Assembly (NCBI GenBank): GCA_930367215.1
Contig: OV884059.1
Span: 236,281,803 to 236,345,802 of the forward strand
Direction: 5' to 3'
DNA from: Pollenia angustigena
Lineage: Eukaryota > Arthropoda > Insecta > Diptera > Polleniidae
Length of the DNA: 64,000 bases
Shown one piece after another: positions 9,213 through 19,189 of the stretch. The stretch's first letter is position 1. Every line of letters begins with the position of its first letter. Below the pieces are notes generated by a model. That model did no database searches, was not told where the DNA came from, and saw only the letters and a program-made list of their open reading frames with translations. Made by a program: the position numbers and the translations under genes.

Positions 9213-11873
9213 TTAAGACTGTCTTCTAGTAAGGCTCAAAGTATCGGTTCTTTTTAGCCTCTGGTGACCTTCAAACTGAAGCAAACCCCGAGCGAGGTAG
9301 TTAGGGTGAACCATTAGTTTATCGATGTAGCTTATTGAATATTTTTTAATTTCCTCCTGGATAGTGGGGACGTTGAGATCTCTGTGGATAATATCATTAC
9401 GTATATACCATGGGGCGCAGACAATTTGTCGTAATATTCTAGACTGTCTTCTTTGAAGCTTTTGGATGTTAGATGCGCATGCAGTACCCCATAATTGGAT
9501 GCCATATGTCCATATTGGTTTTATGATGGACTTGTATAGAAGAACTTTGTTGTCTAAAGACAAGTTTGAGTTTCTACCGAGAAGCCAATGTAGTTGAGCT
9601 GCTTTAAGTTTCATAGCCGTTATTTTCGCTTCGATATGACGAGACCAGGTCAAACGTCTATCTATATGAACTCCCAAGTACTTTACATGGTTTTCTACCG
9701 GAACAGTGATGTTATTTATTTTTACTGCTGGGCACGTTTGTCTTCTGAGCGTGAAAGTTAAGTGAGCACATTTAGCCGGGTTAACCTTTATTCTCCATTT
9801 TTCTAGCCATGCCTCTAGTTCATTGATGTGGGACTGCAGATTTTGCGATGCGACTTTTGGGTCATGGTTAACGCTAATAAATGCTGTGTCGTCTGCAAAT
9901 GTAGAGGTATGCGTGCTCAGGTTTGTTGGCATATCCGCTGTGTATATTATATATAGAAGCGGTCCTAATATGCTGCCTTGGGGAACACCAGCAGTAATTT
10001 TCTTGAGGGGGGAGTATTTATCTTGCGACCTTACTATGAATGTTCTGCCTGTTAGATAGCTCTCCAGAAGCTTGTGAGTGTTTTGAGGAAGCATTCGTGT
10101 TATTTTGATGAGTAGCCCATCATGCCAAACTTTGTCAAATGCTTGGGAAATGTCTATAAACAGGGCTGAGCAGTATTGCTTTTTCTCAAACGCCGATCTA
10201 ATAAGGGTGACAATTCTATGCACTTGCTCTATTGTACCATGTTTCGCTCTGAATCCGAACTGGTGATCCGGGATGATGTCGTGTTCATTTAGATGAGGAG
10301 TTATACTTAAAATGAATATTTTTTCGAAAAGCTTTGATAGGATTGATAATAAGCTTATCGGTCTGTACGACGCAACCTGGCTAGCATCTTTTCCTGGCTT
10401 GGGAATCATAACAATTATAGACTTCTTCCATGAGGATGGGAAGTATCCGACTCTTAATATAGCGTTAAAAATGAACAGCAAGATTCTGGAAGCAGACGAA
10501 GGTAAGTTTCTTATCATTGACCCTGTGATACGGTCAAGTCCGGGAGATTTTCTAATATTCACTTTTTCTATTGCAGATTTTACTTGAGTAATGTTAAATT
10601 TTAATGGATGGTTTACCTTATCAGGAATGGTTGGACGACAGGAACAAGTATGTGTATCATGTGGCGTGAAAACTTTCTCAAGATGGCCCGCGAAAGCGTT
10701 TAATTTTTCATCTGTGTTTTTCGCCCAAGTGCGGTTTTCCAGTCTTAATGGAGATTCTTGGGTTATAGGGCATTTCATATGCCGTACAGCCTTCCATAAG
10801 CTATAATTGGAGTTTTTTGTGGCATCTAGGCTGTTTAGATAGCCTTCTATTGCAGACTCGTGGTTCTGTCTCAATTTGTTGCGAAGAGTTGTCAGGCATA
10901 ATTGTAGTTGGGCCTTAGTGGTTGGGGAACGACTGTTTTGCCATTGTCTTCTTAACTTCCTTTTTTCTCTGATAAGGGTCTCTATATCCGTCGATGTATT
11001 GTAAGGAGCACGTTTAATTGTCCGCTTGATTGGGGTTGCATTTCTTGCTGCAGCATCCAAGACTTCTGTAAATCGGTCGACAGCTATTTGGATGTCAGAT
11101 GAATTTTTTAGGGGAATGCACTGTGATAGGTGAGAGCTCACATACATTTTATACTTTAACCAATTTGTGTTTCTGTTTGGATAGGAAAACCAGTTTGCAG
11201 CTGCGGCGTCAGAGTTACATTTTAAAATGAGGATTGAAGGTGAATGATCAGACGAAAGATCATAGGAGGAACTAACTAGTACCTGATCGCGCTTGATGTT
11301 TTTGATTACAGCAAAGTCAATAAGGTCTGGTAGCTTGTTGAAGTCGGTTGGCCAATAGGTAGGCTCACCACTCGATACCACATCAAAGTTATTTGCAGTT
11401 ACGGTATTATATAGCTGATTACCTCTAGGACTAATAAGTCTGGAGCCCCAATATGTATGTTTAGCGTTGTAGTCGCCAGCAGCAATGAATTTCTGGCCCA
11501 ATGTGGAGAAGAAGTTGAGAAATTTATCGTGTAGAATTTTGTGCCTCGGGGGACAATAAACGGATGTTAACGTTAGTTTGAAATCAGTCAGATTTATAGA
11601 TGTGGCCTGGATACAGTCTTCTTCGAACTCTGGCAATGGTAAGTGTCTGATGTGTTTGTGCACAATTATGGCTGTGCCACCACAAGCTCGTCCGCTGGGA
11701 TGTTTTGTGTCATACGTAAGGTAACCATTTACCCTAAAGCAGTTTTTATGAGTAAAGTGTGTTTCAGAGACAAGAAGTACGTCGATTTCATGCCTATGAA
11801 GAAAGTTTGCAACTTCGTGTTTATGTTGGGATAACCCGTTTGCATTCCAGAAACATATTTTTAACTGGTTCAT
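9213..11873 (-). CDS. Jockey-type LINE ORF2: AP endonuclease and reverse transcriptase
   Basis: The 886-residue protein nicks target DNA and reverse-transcribes the element RNA at the nick. The N-terminal domain is an apurinic-type endonuclease: FWNANGL with N10, SETHF with E37, GDYNAKHTYWGS, and SDHSPS near residue 210. The RT domain follows: SYRPISLLSILSKLFEKI, then AFD at 578-580 (first catalytic Asp), GVPQGS at 629-634 and FADD at 659-662 (catalytic Asp pair). YLGVHIDRRLTW marks the start of the thumb. There is no RNase H domain, as expected for the Jockey clade, and the length is normal for that clade. The start codon ATG overlaps the ORF1 stop as ATGA, so translation may depend on reinitiation after ORF1. 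No frameshift or missing catalytic residue was found. Clade by motif; not searched. Confidence 0.92.
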   Translation of the reverse strand: MNQLKICFWNANGLSQHKHEVANFLHRHEIDVLLVSETHFTHKNCFRVNGYLTYDTKHPSGRACGGTAIIVHKHIRHLPLPEFEEDCIQATSINLTDFKLTLTSVYCPPRHKILHDKFLNFFSTLGQKFIAAGDYNAKHTYWGSRLISPRGNQLYNTVTANNFDVVSSGEPTYWPTDFNKLPDLIDFAVIKNIKRDQVLVSSSYDLSSDHSPSILILKCNSDAAAANWFSYPNRNTNWLKYKMYVSSHLSQCIPLKNSSDIQIAVDRFTEVLDAAARNATPIKRTIKRAPYNTSTDIETLIREKRKLRRQWQNSRSPTTKAQLQLCLTTLRNKLRQNHESAIEGYLNSLDATKNSNYSLWKAVRHMKCPITQESPLRLENRTWAKNTDEKLNAFAGHLEKVFTPHDTHTCSCRPTIPDKVNHPLKFNITQVKSAIEKVNIRKSPGLDRITGSMIRNLPSSASRILLFIFNAILRVGYFPSSWKKSIIVMIPKPGKDASQVASYRPISLLSILSKLFEKIFILSITPHLNEHDIIPDHQFGFRAKHGTIEQVHRIVTLIRSAFEKKQYCSALFIDISQAFDKVWHDGLLIKITRMLPQNTHKLLESYLTGRTFIVRSQDKYSPLKKITAGVPQGSILGPLLYIIYTADMPTNLSTHTSTFADDTAFISVNHDPKVASQNLQSHINELEAWLEKWRIKVNPAKCAHLTFTLRRQTCPAVKINNITVPVENHVKYLGVHIDRRLTWSRHIEAKITAMKLKAAQLHWLLGRNSNLSLDNKVLLYKSIIKPIWTYGIQLWGTACASNIQKLQRRQSRILRQIVCAPWYIRNDIIHRDLNVPTIQEEIKKYSISYIDKLMVHPNYLARGLLQFEGHQRLKRTDTLSLTRRQS

Positions 11874-13429
11874 TTTTTGTTGAGTAGAACTTGCAGGAGC
11901 ATGTTCTGGTTTCGCATCATTTCCTGAAACATGCTCTGCATAGTGGCCATGAAGTTATTCATAGTTTGAATTAAATTTTCAATTGAGGTAGGCATTTGTA
12001 GACCTTCCCTAGGAACATTAGCGTATGGAGGTTGCTTTGCGTTGGAAGTACTCGGGGGATTTTTCGCATTAGGGTTTCCTTTTAGGACTTGGGCATATGA
12101 TTGGTTTTGTTTGTTTGTTTGTGTAGTACTAGCAATAGAGCCAGCGGCTTGGCTGGGCGCATGTGATGGACCATATTGGGAGTGAGTATATTTTTGAACT
12201 AAAGCTGGTTTTTTTAAATGCAAGAAGACTTTACAACCCCTATAGTTTGCCGTGTGATTTTCGCCACAGTTGCTGCATTTCTTGACATTTGGGTCAACTT
12301 TAGAACGATTACATTCGGCGGTTTTATGAGCGTCGCCACAAACCACACATACGTGAGGCAATTTACAATATGATTTTGTATGCCCATATTCCTGACAGTT
12401 TGTGCATTGGGAGGGACCCTTTCGTTTTATTGGCTCCTCAACAGTTATTCTTCTGTTGAGTAGGTAGCGCAAGTTGTATATGGGATGAACTGAATTTTTG
12501 GTTTTGAGAACCGATGAATCAAACGATATCTCAATGCGGTGCAGTGGTTGGGGAACTTTGTTCCTGTTCAAAATGTTATGAACCGATTTTACCTCGTACC
12601 CCTCTTGCTCTACGGCAGATTTTATTTCATCTGTAGGAACGGAACTATCTATGCCTTTTATGACAATAATCAATCCCTTAGCACTTTTTAATTGGTATGT
12701 ATAGTAGCTTTTATTTTCTGCGTCCAGGTGTCTTGATATAATACGAAAGTTCGTTTCTGTACTGGCTTGAATTTTGGTCTCTTGAATTTGTCCGCGTCGT
12801 ATAGAAACGACGTAGAAATTGTTCTTACCTACAAGTTGAGTCAACATGTTGACTATGCTATTTGATGTTTGCTCCCGCAGATAGATAGGTGGCGGTTTAA
12901 CTTCTTTAGTGGCTGTCCCATTAGCTAATTCTGCTTCTTCATCGTCAGGTATGGATAGTACAGAGAATCTGTTACCATTTGTTGGCAAAGAGACTACGTT
13001 AGAGCCTTTGTATTGTTTGGCCACGCGTTCCTGTTGGGTGGACCTAGGGCTAGCCTTTCTCTTAGTTATTGTTATATATCTGTCCATGCCTGTTTGCACT
13101 TTAGTACTTTTTGGTACAGCTCCTGTATTTGTTAATGCAAATCGTGATGTTCCAGGTTTTTCGTTATTATTCCTCTGGTCAGACGGCTTCACACTTTGAA
13201 CCACATTTACGGTCGGATCAACACACTTGCTCAGGTTGGGCACACTTGAACTTAAATTTCTGTATGGAAAACCAGTTGCGCTGGCAATTTTTGCACTTAA
13301 AAGATGTTTGTTTAATTCAGGGTATCGAATGTTTTCATTGCTCACGCTCGGGGAGCTTACCACAATATACGCATTTCTGCTATTTGTGCTGGGCCTACTC
13401 TCCTTATTGGGAGTATTTGTGAGGCTCAT
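11870..13429 (-). CDS. Jockey-type LINE ORF1: gag-like nucleic-acid-binding protein
   Basis: The 519-residue product would coat the element RNA and guide the complex to chromatin. Three CCHC-type zinc knuckles sit near residues 342-355 (CTNCQEYGHTKSYC), 361-373 (CVVCGDAHKTAEC) and 385-399 (CSNCGENH...C). They are preceded by a conserved region (about 200-340, with LKSAKGLIIVIKG and ALVKSV-like segments) resembling the domain found before zinc knuckles in insect LINE gags. The N terminus is Ser/Pro/Asn-rich. The Gln/Met-rich C terminus ends LLQVLLNKK. The start at 13429 is the first ATG after a 5'UTR of about 185 bp. The TGA stop overlaps the ORF2 start. Intact. Confidence 0.9.
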   Translation of the reverse strand: MSLTNTPNKESRPSTNSRNAYIVVSSPSVSNENIRYPELNKHLLSAKIASATGFPYRNLSSSVPNLSKCVDPTVNVVQSVKPSDQRNNNEKPGTSRFALTNTGAVPKSTKVQTGMDRYITITKRKASPRSTQQERVAKQYKGSNVVSLPTNGNRFSVLSIPDDEEAELANGTATKEVKPPPIYLREQTSNSIVNMLTQLVGKNNFYVVSIRRGQIQETKIQASTETNFRIISRHLDAENKSYYTYQLKSAKGLIIVIKGIDSSVPTDEIKSAVEQEGYEVKSVHNILNRNKVPQPLHRIEISFDSSVLKTKNSVHPIYNLRYLLNRRITVEEPIKRKGPSQCTNCQEYGHTKSYCKLPHVCVVCGDAHKTAECNRSKVDPNVKKCSNCGENHTANYRGCKVFLHLKKPALVQKYTHSQYGPSHAPSQAAGSIASTTQTNKQNQSYAQVLKGNPNAKNPPSTSNAKQPPYANVPREGLQMPTSIENLIQTMNNFMATMQSMFQEMMRNQNMLLQVLLNKK

Positions 13430-13614
13430 TCACAAATCTCTTCGGGCACACTAGTTATTGTTCTTTTTTTTCACCTATTACAAATATTTTTTTTTTTTTC
13501 ACCTACGGTAAATATTTTTTCACTTTTTTTTTTATTATATTATTTTTTTTTTTTATTTTTTTTTGTATTTTTGTTACTCACTGATACACGTCCGTACTCG
13601 TCAAGAGCTAGTTC
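13430..13614 (-). promoter_or_regulatory. Jockey LINE 5'UTR, likely internal promoter
   Basis: This stretch lies between the target duplication and the ORF1 start. In this clade the 5'UTR carries an internal RNA polymerase II promoter, so promoter activity is inferred. The sequence holds long A-rich runs on the element strand. The GC-richer first 40 bp (13575-13614) would be the transcription start region. Confidence 0.45.
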
Positions 13615-13980
13615 GGCGTATTAATTGATTCCCAATATTAAGGACTGGACCGAAAGGCGTCACGTGGATCTAAAATTTTATATTACGCAAATGCTAAGTG
13701 GGCAAGGTTGCTTCATGTCATACTTGTGTCGTTTTAAATACGAATTGGACCTGTCCTTTCAGTATTGTATTGGTGAAGTAGAGTAGGATGCGAGACATGT
13801 TTTCTTCGCATGTCCAATAACCTGAGATAAAAGGGGAGACGTGGAAGAACAAGTAGGGTGTATGGTAAGACCGACGAACATAGTGAATATTATGTTGTCG
13901 TCCTTGGAACACAGGGGTAGGGTGTGTCACTACGTGAGAGTGGTTTTAGTGGAACTTCGTAGGAAAGAGGAGATTTGAAG

Positions 13981-14387
13981 AAGAATCAAATTACGATAAT
14001 ATGGGTTTCGACCTTTCCCCATCCTGTGATGTAATGCCACAGAGCATACATAGATGAAAAAAATGACGTATGAAAAATGCCCAAATCATTTGTGACGGAA
14101 GCTTTCGAAGAAAGAGAAAGAAAACCTTTTTTTGGTAGTGAAGTGGCAATGTGGAAAAACAGGCCGCTACTATCAACACAAATTGCGTGATCAAAACAAA
14201 AAAGCAAAAAGGGCAGTTTTCGCAGGAAAAGACAGAAAAAAACACAATATTTTCTGTCTCGTGACGCCTCTGTGTGCTCTGTGATAATGCCTTGCGGCAG
14301 TTCCATACAAGGAAAGAAATTATTGATTGAATATAACATTTATGTCCCACATATACTACATATTTATTTTCATTACATACTTAATCT
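13981..14387. other. Unrecognised sequence after the LINE tail
   Basis: Two overlapping minus-strand open frames (117 and 119 codons, 13986-14350) occur here, but neither resembles a known family and their composition is that of random AT-rich sequence. It may be 3' flank or 3'UTR of the LOA-like LINE. Confidence 0.35.
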
Positions 14388-14400
14388 ATATATATATATA

Positions 14401-14658
14401 TGATGGGCTTAAAGCACAAGGGGTTCAAGTGACTTATTTTAAATAATGAGGTTGAAGCGGTTGTTTCGCTTGTGCTCCAAAGGAAGCAGGTATTTTAATA
14501 TCAAGTGCTTGAATTTATCACTATATCTAGCGTCCGGATGAGAATCCTACATTCACCTCTTGTGCTCTGAACAACTTCTCCGAAATATACCTATAATTCA
14601 ATATGTAAACTCAATTTTAGAAAAAGGCACTTAAACCCCTTGTGCTCTAAGCCCCTCA
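14401..14658. mobile_element. 258-bp MITE in a TA microsatellite
   Basis: Left end tgatgggcttaaagcacaag and right end ctctaagcccctca are inverted copies over about 30 bp with a few mismatches. TA lies on both sides, as expected for Tc1/mariner-type insertion, but the exact duplication is masked by the (TA)n context. Confidence 0.75.
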
Positions 14659-15238
14659 TATATATATATATATATATATAAAATGAAGTGTACACTTTGA
14701 TGTCACCACTAACTGCGAAAACGGGTAGACCGATTTCTCGTTAGGGATAGTCTGTAGATGGTTTATGTAAAATTTGCATGACATCGGCCCAGTGGTTTCG
14801 GAGATATGGCATTTCGATTTTCCTATATATTCCCATACAAATATCAACAAAATTCCCTCCATTTTGATTTTCTTCGAAACGTCTTGACTGATTTTTATGA
14901 AATTTTGTATGTGTTTTTGTTAGGTATGAGATAAGTCGTAGAGTATATTTAATATCGCTAGATGGCGCAAAAAAGGGCATAAGCTCCCCCTCCCTATATC
15001 TTCTTAGCTAATCATCCTGTTTTCTTAAAATTTGACATGCAGGCACTGTAACATCTGAAAGAAAATAGGGAACAGGGCGTGAAATAGAGTAAGAAGGGTA
15101 AAAGGCCCCCCTCCCAATATCTTCTAAACTAATTGACCGAATTTCTTGAAAATTCGCAGGCAAATAGTGTTACAGCTGGAAAGTACTATAGCCTATAGTT
15201 TTTATTATTAAGGGCGTGAAGCAAGAAGGGTTAATAAA

Positions 15239-15486
15239 GCTCCCCCTCCCTATATCTTCCTAACTAATCATCTGATTTTCTTGGATTTTCATGAAATTTG
15301 GCATGCAGACACTGTAACATCTGAAAGAGTACAGGGCATGAAATAGGGCAAGAGGAGTAAAAGCTCCCCCTCCCTATATCTTCCTAACTAATCATCTGAT
15401 TTTCTTGGATTTTCATGAAATTTGGCATGCAGACACTGTAACATCTGAAAGAGTACAGGGCATGAAATAGGGCAAGAGGAGTAAAA
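15239..15486. repeat. Two near-identical 124-bp tandem units inside the Helentron-derived element
   Basis: The block starting gctccccctccctatatc begins at 15239, 15363 and 15487, an exact period of 124 bp. The first two full units are almost identical, while older units on both sides are diverged, so the array expanded recently here. Confidence 0.85.
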
Positions 15487-15695
15487 GCTCCCCCTCCCTA
15501 TATCTTCCTTACTAATCAACTGATTTTCTTGAAATTTGGCGGGCAAATAGTGTAGCATCTGGATAGAACTAAAGCCTATAATTTGTATTATCTTCTGCCC
15601 TATCAACCGGTTTTCTTAAAATTTGGCATGCAGTCACTGTAACATCTGAAAGAAATAAGTTATATTGCAAAACAACGTTTGCCGGGCCAGCTAGT

Positions 15696-16228
15696 AATAA
15701 ATAAAACCAATTTTTATAGAAATTAAAAATGATTACTACTTGTTATTATTATTAATTTGGGTCCTTGGTTCATGTTCTACAAAGGTTTTCTTTTAATTTA
15801 AATAAAATATTCCATAGGAATATTTTATAATTATTATTTTAAATCAAATAAATTCTCAGCAAGTTAACGGATTTATTTACCCTCTAACCCTCCTAAATAA
15901 AGATTTTAAGATATACAAATAAACTCTTTAAAACCCTAATCAATAAATTTATAAGTTTCTTTGTTTTTGTTTACTACTATTCAATGTGTTCAAATAAAAA
16001 CAAACAAAAAAGTTCAAAAAAATTTTAATTATTTAATACCAATTGCTGCTAAAAAACAAATAACAAATTTCGTGGCAATGAAAACAGAACTTTATTTTTA
16101 TTTATTTAAGATATTGGAACGTAACAATTAAAAATGCCCACTTAAATTCAGGTGTTTTTTAAATACATTTCCCAGAGAATTTATGAGCACTTTATGTTTT
16201 TGATTTTAAGGCCTTTTATTTTATACTA
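15696..16228. other. AT-rich spacer
   Basis: No gene, inverted repeat or known motif is visible. Confidence 0.4.
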
Positions 16229-17885
16229 CTTCGTTAGCGTCTCCTATTTCTTCGTGGACATATTTTTATGCCAAAGTTTATTTTTCTAGCTTTAAACTTG
16301 TTAAAATTAACCCGCTTCTTTAGTAGAACCAAAAAGCTAAAGAAAAATGTCAAATTTCCCGTATTTCCTTTTTTGGGTACTATATTTGTTTCCCCCATTA
16401 AAGTATCAAAAATTTCTCTATTGTAGTGGTAGCCCATAATTAAGAACGAATATGTCAATGAATGGAGGAAAATGTTTTGTTAAAGCAGTACTAAAAATAG
16501 TTACGATATTCAAGCCTTTCGAAGTTCGAAGTTCGAAATAGTACCAAATTCATATACGTATTTTTTTGATAAGTTTCGAATGTGGTATTAACTTTGTTTC
16601 TATTGGGGTATTCACAAGGTGTGCTATCATGTTGTATTGTCATAATGTTCTAACATTTTACAATGGTTTAAAAATATTGTTGTTGCTTTGTAAACAAAAA
16701 GTGTCTTAAATTAATAAACCTTTGCTTGCTATGTTTATTGTGCTGTCGTAATTAATCAGAAGAAACCTGCGCTGAGCGGCTGTGCCGAGCGACTATGTTT
16801 TTGTAGCCTTCGCCATTTATGGTAAAGTTTTATCCGGCTTACATCCCAATTTAACATGCGGCTAGCAATTTTTGAAACAAAACACTTGCGGCTTCAAATT
16901 AGATCGGCTTAGGACTCTGATGTTTGGTAAACAAACAAAATAAAATTTATTTGTGGCTTGCGTCTGAAAAATGGAAACTAGTCAGGAAAGATCTAATTTT
17001 ATTTATTAATTCATGGATTAGAATTAAAAAATATTTTGATTTAAGGAACATAATTATTTTTTTATATTTGTTTTAAATCAGCTGATTTAAATTTAAAATA
17101 GCACACTAATTTATGAGGGGTTGTTCACAACAGTCGTATTTTTTCATGTTATTATTTTAAGACATATGGCTTTATGACACCTTGTGAATCCCCCATATGT
17201 TTATTGGTTCAAAATATGGCAAAAAAAAAGTACTTAAATTCAGATTTTACCCGCTAACTTTCACTAGGGCCAAATTTCAAAAAAGTACCAGACACCTGTC
17301 CGCTTATTTTTCTAAAGAACAACGATAATAAGTATTACCTTTATTTTGCATCTTTTTTAGTTTTGGAGATATAAGGTTAACGAATTTTCCCGTTTTAACC
17401 CCCTTAACATTAGAATTTCAAAAAATCCCGTCTTAGTGGATCGATTTGGGGAGTGACCAATCGCTAGTCCAAATTTTAATTTCTAGGGTCAGTGGTTTGG
17501 GCTGGGCGATGATGAATGAGTCAGTCACTCACGCAACTCTTTTATATGTGTATATAGATTTATTTTTCTTTAAACTATTTTTATGAAGAAAGGAGCTTTA
17601 CAACTGGAAATTAATTTAAATTTATTGATAACTAATTTTATAAAATATGAACGTGTTTAATTGATTTTCAAAACAAATATATGCAAAAACACCTAATAAA
17701 CCAATAATAATTTGTATTAAAAATTGCGAAATTTATTTAACAAACGCGAAACTACACAGAACCCTTCCTCATGCCTCATATATCAAACACACAAATTTTG
17801 GTCAAAGTCGGTGCAGTAGTTTTTGAGTTTAGCGATTACAAACAAACACGTCTCTTTTATATATATAGATAGATAGATAGATTTT
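16229..17885 (+). repeat. Unclassified dispersed repeat, copy 1
   Basis: Blocks such as 'gcgtctcctatttcttcgtgga', 'aaatttcccgtatttcc', 'ccattaaagtatcaaaaatt', 'agtaccagacacctgt' and 'aaaaatcccgtctta' recur in the same order at 52.4-52.7 and 54.66-55.77 kb. It ends in 'tatatatagatagatag'. It has no coding capacity and its class is unknown. A 590-bp TIR element interrupts it. Confidence 0.7.
16605..17194. mobile_element. About 590-bp TIR element inserted in the dispersed repeat
   Basis: Left end ggggtattcacaaggtg and right end caccttgtgaatcccc are inverted repeats with one mismatch. The homologous repeat at about 55475-55570 runs from 'aagtttcgaatgtggtat' to 'agtaccagacacctgt' without this segment, so it approximates the empty site. 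The interior includes a GC-richer part near 16755-16930 and no ORF. Confidence 0.7.
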
Positions 17886-18067
17886 TCATTCCTGACTAAC
17901 CGGGGGACATGTTTCGATAGTCACCACATTATTTCCTTAGAAATCTTTGCCGTTTAACACTCACCGACATTGAGGACGGCTAACAGTCAATAGCCAAACG
18001 TCAATCTTAAAACCAAATGGTATTTCTACTTGGTGGATCGAATTGTTGTTGTGAATGATTATTTATT
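17886..18067. other. Spacer
   Basis: No recognised feature. Confidence 0.35.
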
Positions 18068-18070
18068 TTA

Positions 18071-18196
18071 GGGCCATTATTACAACTTGAAGTTAGCTAA
18101 AGTTAAGATTAAATTGACAGATAATAATGTGTTATCTGTCAAAAAGCGTCTGTTAACTGTCGGATAACAGCTAACGCCAAGTTATAATAATGGCCC
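18071..18196. mobile_element. 126-bp MITE with TTA duplication
   Basis: gggccattattacaactt and aagttataataatggccc are inverted ends with minor mismatch. TTA flanks both sides (18068-18070, 18197-18199). The tight hairpin and the 3-bp TWA duplication suggest a Harbinger-type MITE. Confidence 0.85.
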
Positions 18197-18199
18197 TTA

Positions 18200-19189
18200 A
18201 TTGATTAATGTATGTACATGTTCTTCCTTACTTCTGTTTTCATACTTTTTCTCAAAAAGTCTTCTTGAAGTCCAAAGTAAATTTTTCTGTTTTTACTTTT
18301 TTGTCTTTCTGTTTTTTACTCATGCCTTTTTCAAATGCCGTTGTCAACTGGTTATATTTTTTGCAAACCATTGAAATGATTCATTTAATAAAAACGTGAC
18401 AAATAATACCGTTAAAAAGTTTCATTTGCATTATCTATAATTTTTTTTTTTTTTTTTTAATTAACAATTAATAAAATCGTAACCTTGCCCAGCGGTAAAT
18501 ATTGAAAGGACCGCAAGTGGCAGGCCTTTATAATCCTTTCTAAAAGATTCGCTTGGTATGATATAAATTTATTTTTGAAAGACTTTCCAAAATATTCAGT
18601 ACACATTCACTACTTTCTTCTTTAAGAAGGGAGAGAGGAAGTTGGTCAGTTTTATTTTTTTTTAGTGACCTTCGTTACTCCCTTCTTTAGGAAGCTAACG
18701 AAGTTGTTATTAAAGGGAGTGTGGAAGGGCTTGTTTCCAATGACAACACGGTTTTTAAAATAAGTAGGTGTGGCATGCGGCGAGGAGGGCTTGTGTCTGC
18801 TAAATAAGGACTTCTATTAGGCCTCTTTAATCATTCTTGTTACCGCTGGGAGACTGTGTATGTAAAATTAACTTTTTTTTTAACTTTTAATTTGATAAAA
18901 ATAATCGTTACCTGCAGTTGCTGTTTATATATCTGCTGTTTTATATATCAACGTTTATTCATTAATTTTAAATAATACACAATTTTAGTTTTTGGATTAA
19001 CAAAAATTGATTACTTATAATTCTTTTTTTACTTGACACACTCAGGATTATAATAATATGTGTACCTATCAACTTATTTTCTAGGCCAATTTGTGTTAAA
19101 CTCCTATTTTTTAGGGTACCGACATATAGTTTAATTTAAAAACTAAATTTTTTCTGTGATGAAATGCTTTAAGTTAAAAAAGTATCTGC
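18200..19189. other. Noncoding DNA with old repeat debris
   Basis: No gene is visible. The GC-richer stretch at 18480-18850 may be a degraded transposon, but no protein motif was recognised. The open frame at 18208-18399 has no recognisable product. Confidence 0.35.

Larger units (their letters stand above)
9073..13614 (-). mobile_element. Full-length Jockey-type LINE with intact ORFs
   Basis: This is a non-LTR retrotransposon on the minus strand, about 4.5 kb. From its 5' end (13614) it has a 5'UTR of about 185 bp, ORF1, ORF2, a short 3'UTR and a poly(A) tail seen as a T run just after 9070. The 12-bp target-site duplication ggcgtattaatt lies at 9061-9072 and 13615-13626, which fixes both ends and shows no 5' truncation. 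Both ORFs are uninterrupted, so the copy is probably young. It landed inside the LOA-like relic. Confidence 0.9.
8250..13980 (+). pseudogene. LOA-like LINE C-terminal relic, interrupted twice
   Basis: This is the C-terminal third of a LINE polyprotein in three pieces (about 8250-8434, 8864-9072 and 13615-13980). After removing the 429-bp MITE the translation continues LAALSVCSAFRTVSDDA and then VFIIAGLTPLVIQARRRSN, the post-RT block 'RLA.L...GA.RT.....AL......PL' of LOA/R1-type elements. After removing the Jockey the frame reads ARWSALDKGRWAY, a stop, LIPNIKDWTERRHVDL, then LSGQGCFMSYLCRF and DARHVFFACP, the conserved C-terminal zinc-binding tail. In-frame stops (for example TAA after RWAY) and small frameshifts in the second piece show the element was dead or has since decayed. 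It runs parallel to the RT relic at 0.7-1.2 kb, but the two are not demonstrably one copy. Confidence 0.75.
14388..15695 (-). mobile_element. Helentron-derived element (DINE/HINE type), copy 1
   Basis: The 5' end, read on the minus strand, is the terminus 'actagctggcccggcaaac' at 15677-15695. The body holds a core block ('ggagctt...cctccc', 'tctttcagatgttacag') and 124-bp tandem repeats. The other end runs into a (TA)n microsatellite. Non-autonomous Helentrons of flies have this layout. There is no coding capacity; the open frames at 14656-14980 and 15388-15606 are within the repeat. A 258-bp MITE splits the TA microsatellite. Confidence 0.8.

Noticed and set aside
9823..13454. Several plus-strand ORFs of 60-103 codons
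   Set aside because: Antisense shadows of the Jockey ORF1 and ORF2.
13986..14350. Two overlapping minus-strand ORFs (117 and 119 codons)
   Set aside because: Different frames of the same DNA with no domain, signal or conserved motif; random AT-rich ORFs of this length are expected in 64 kb.
16740..16930. Less AT-rich island as a possible exon
   Set aside because: No open frame or splice context; it lies inside a TIR element.
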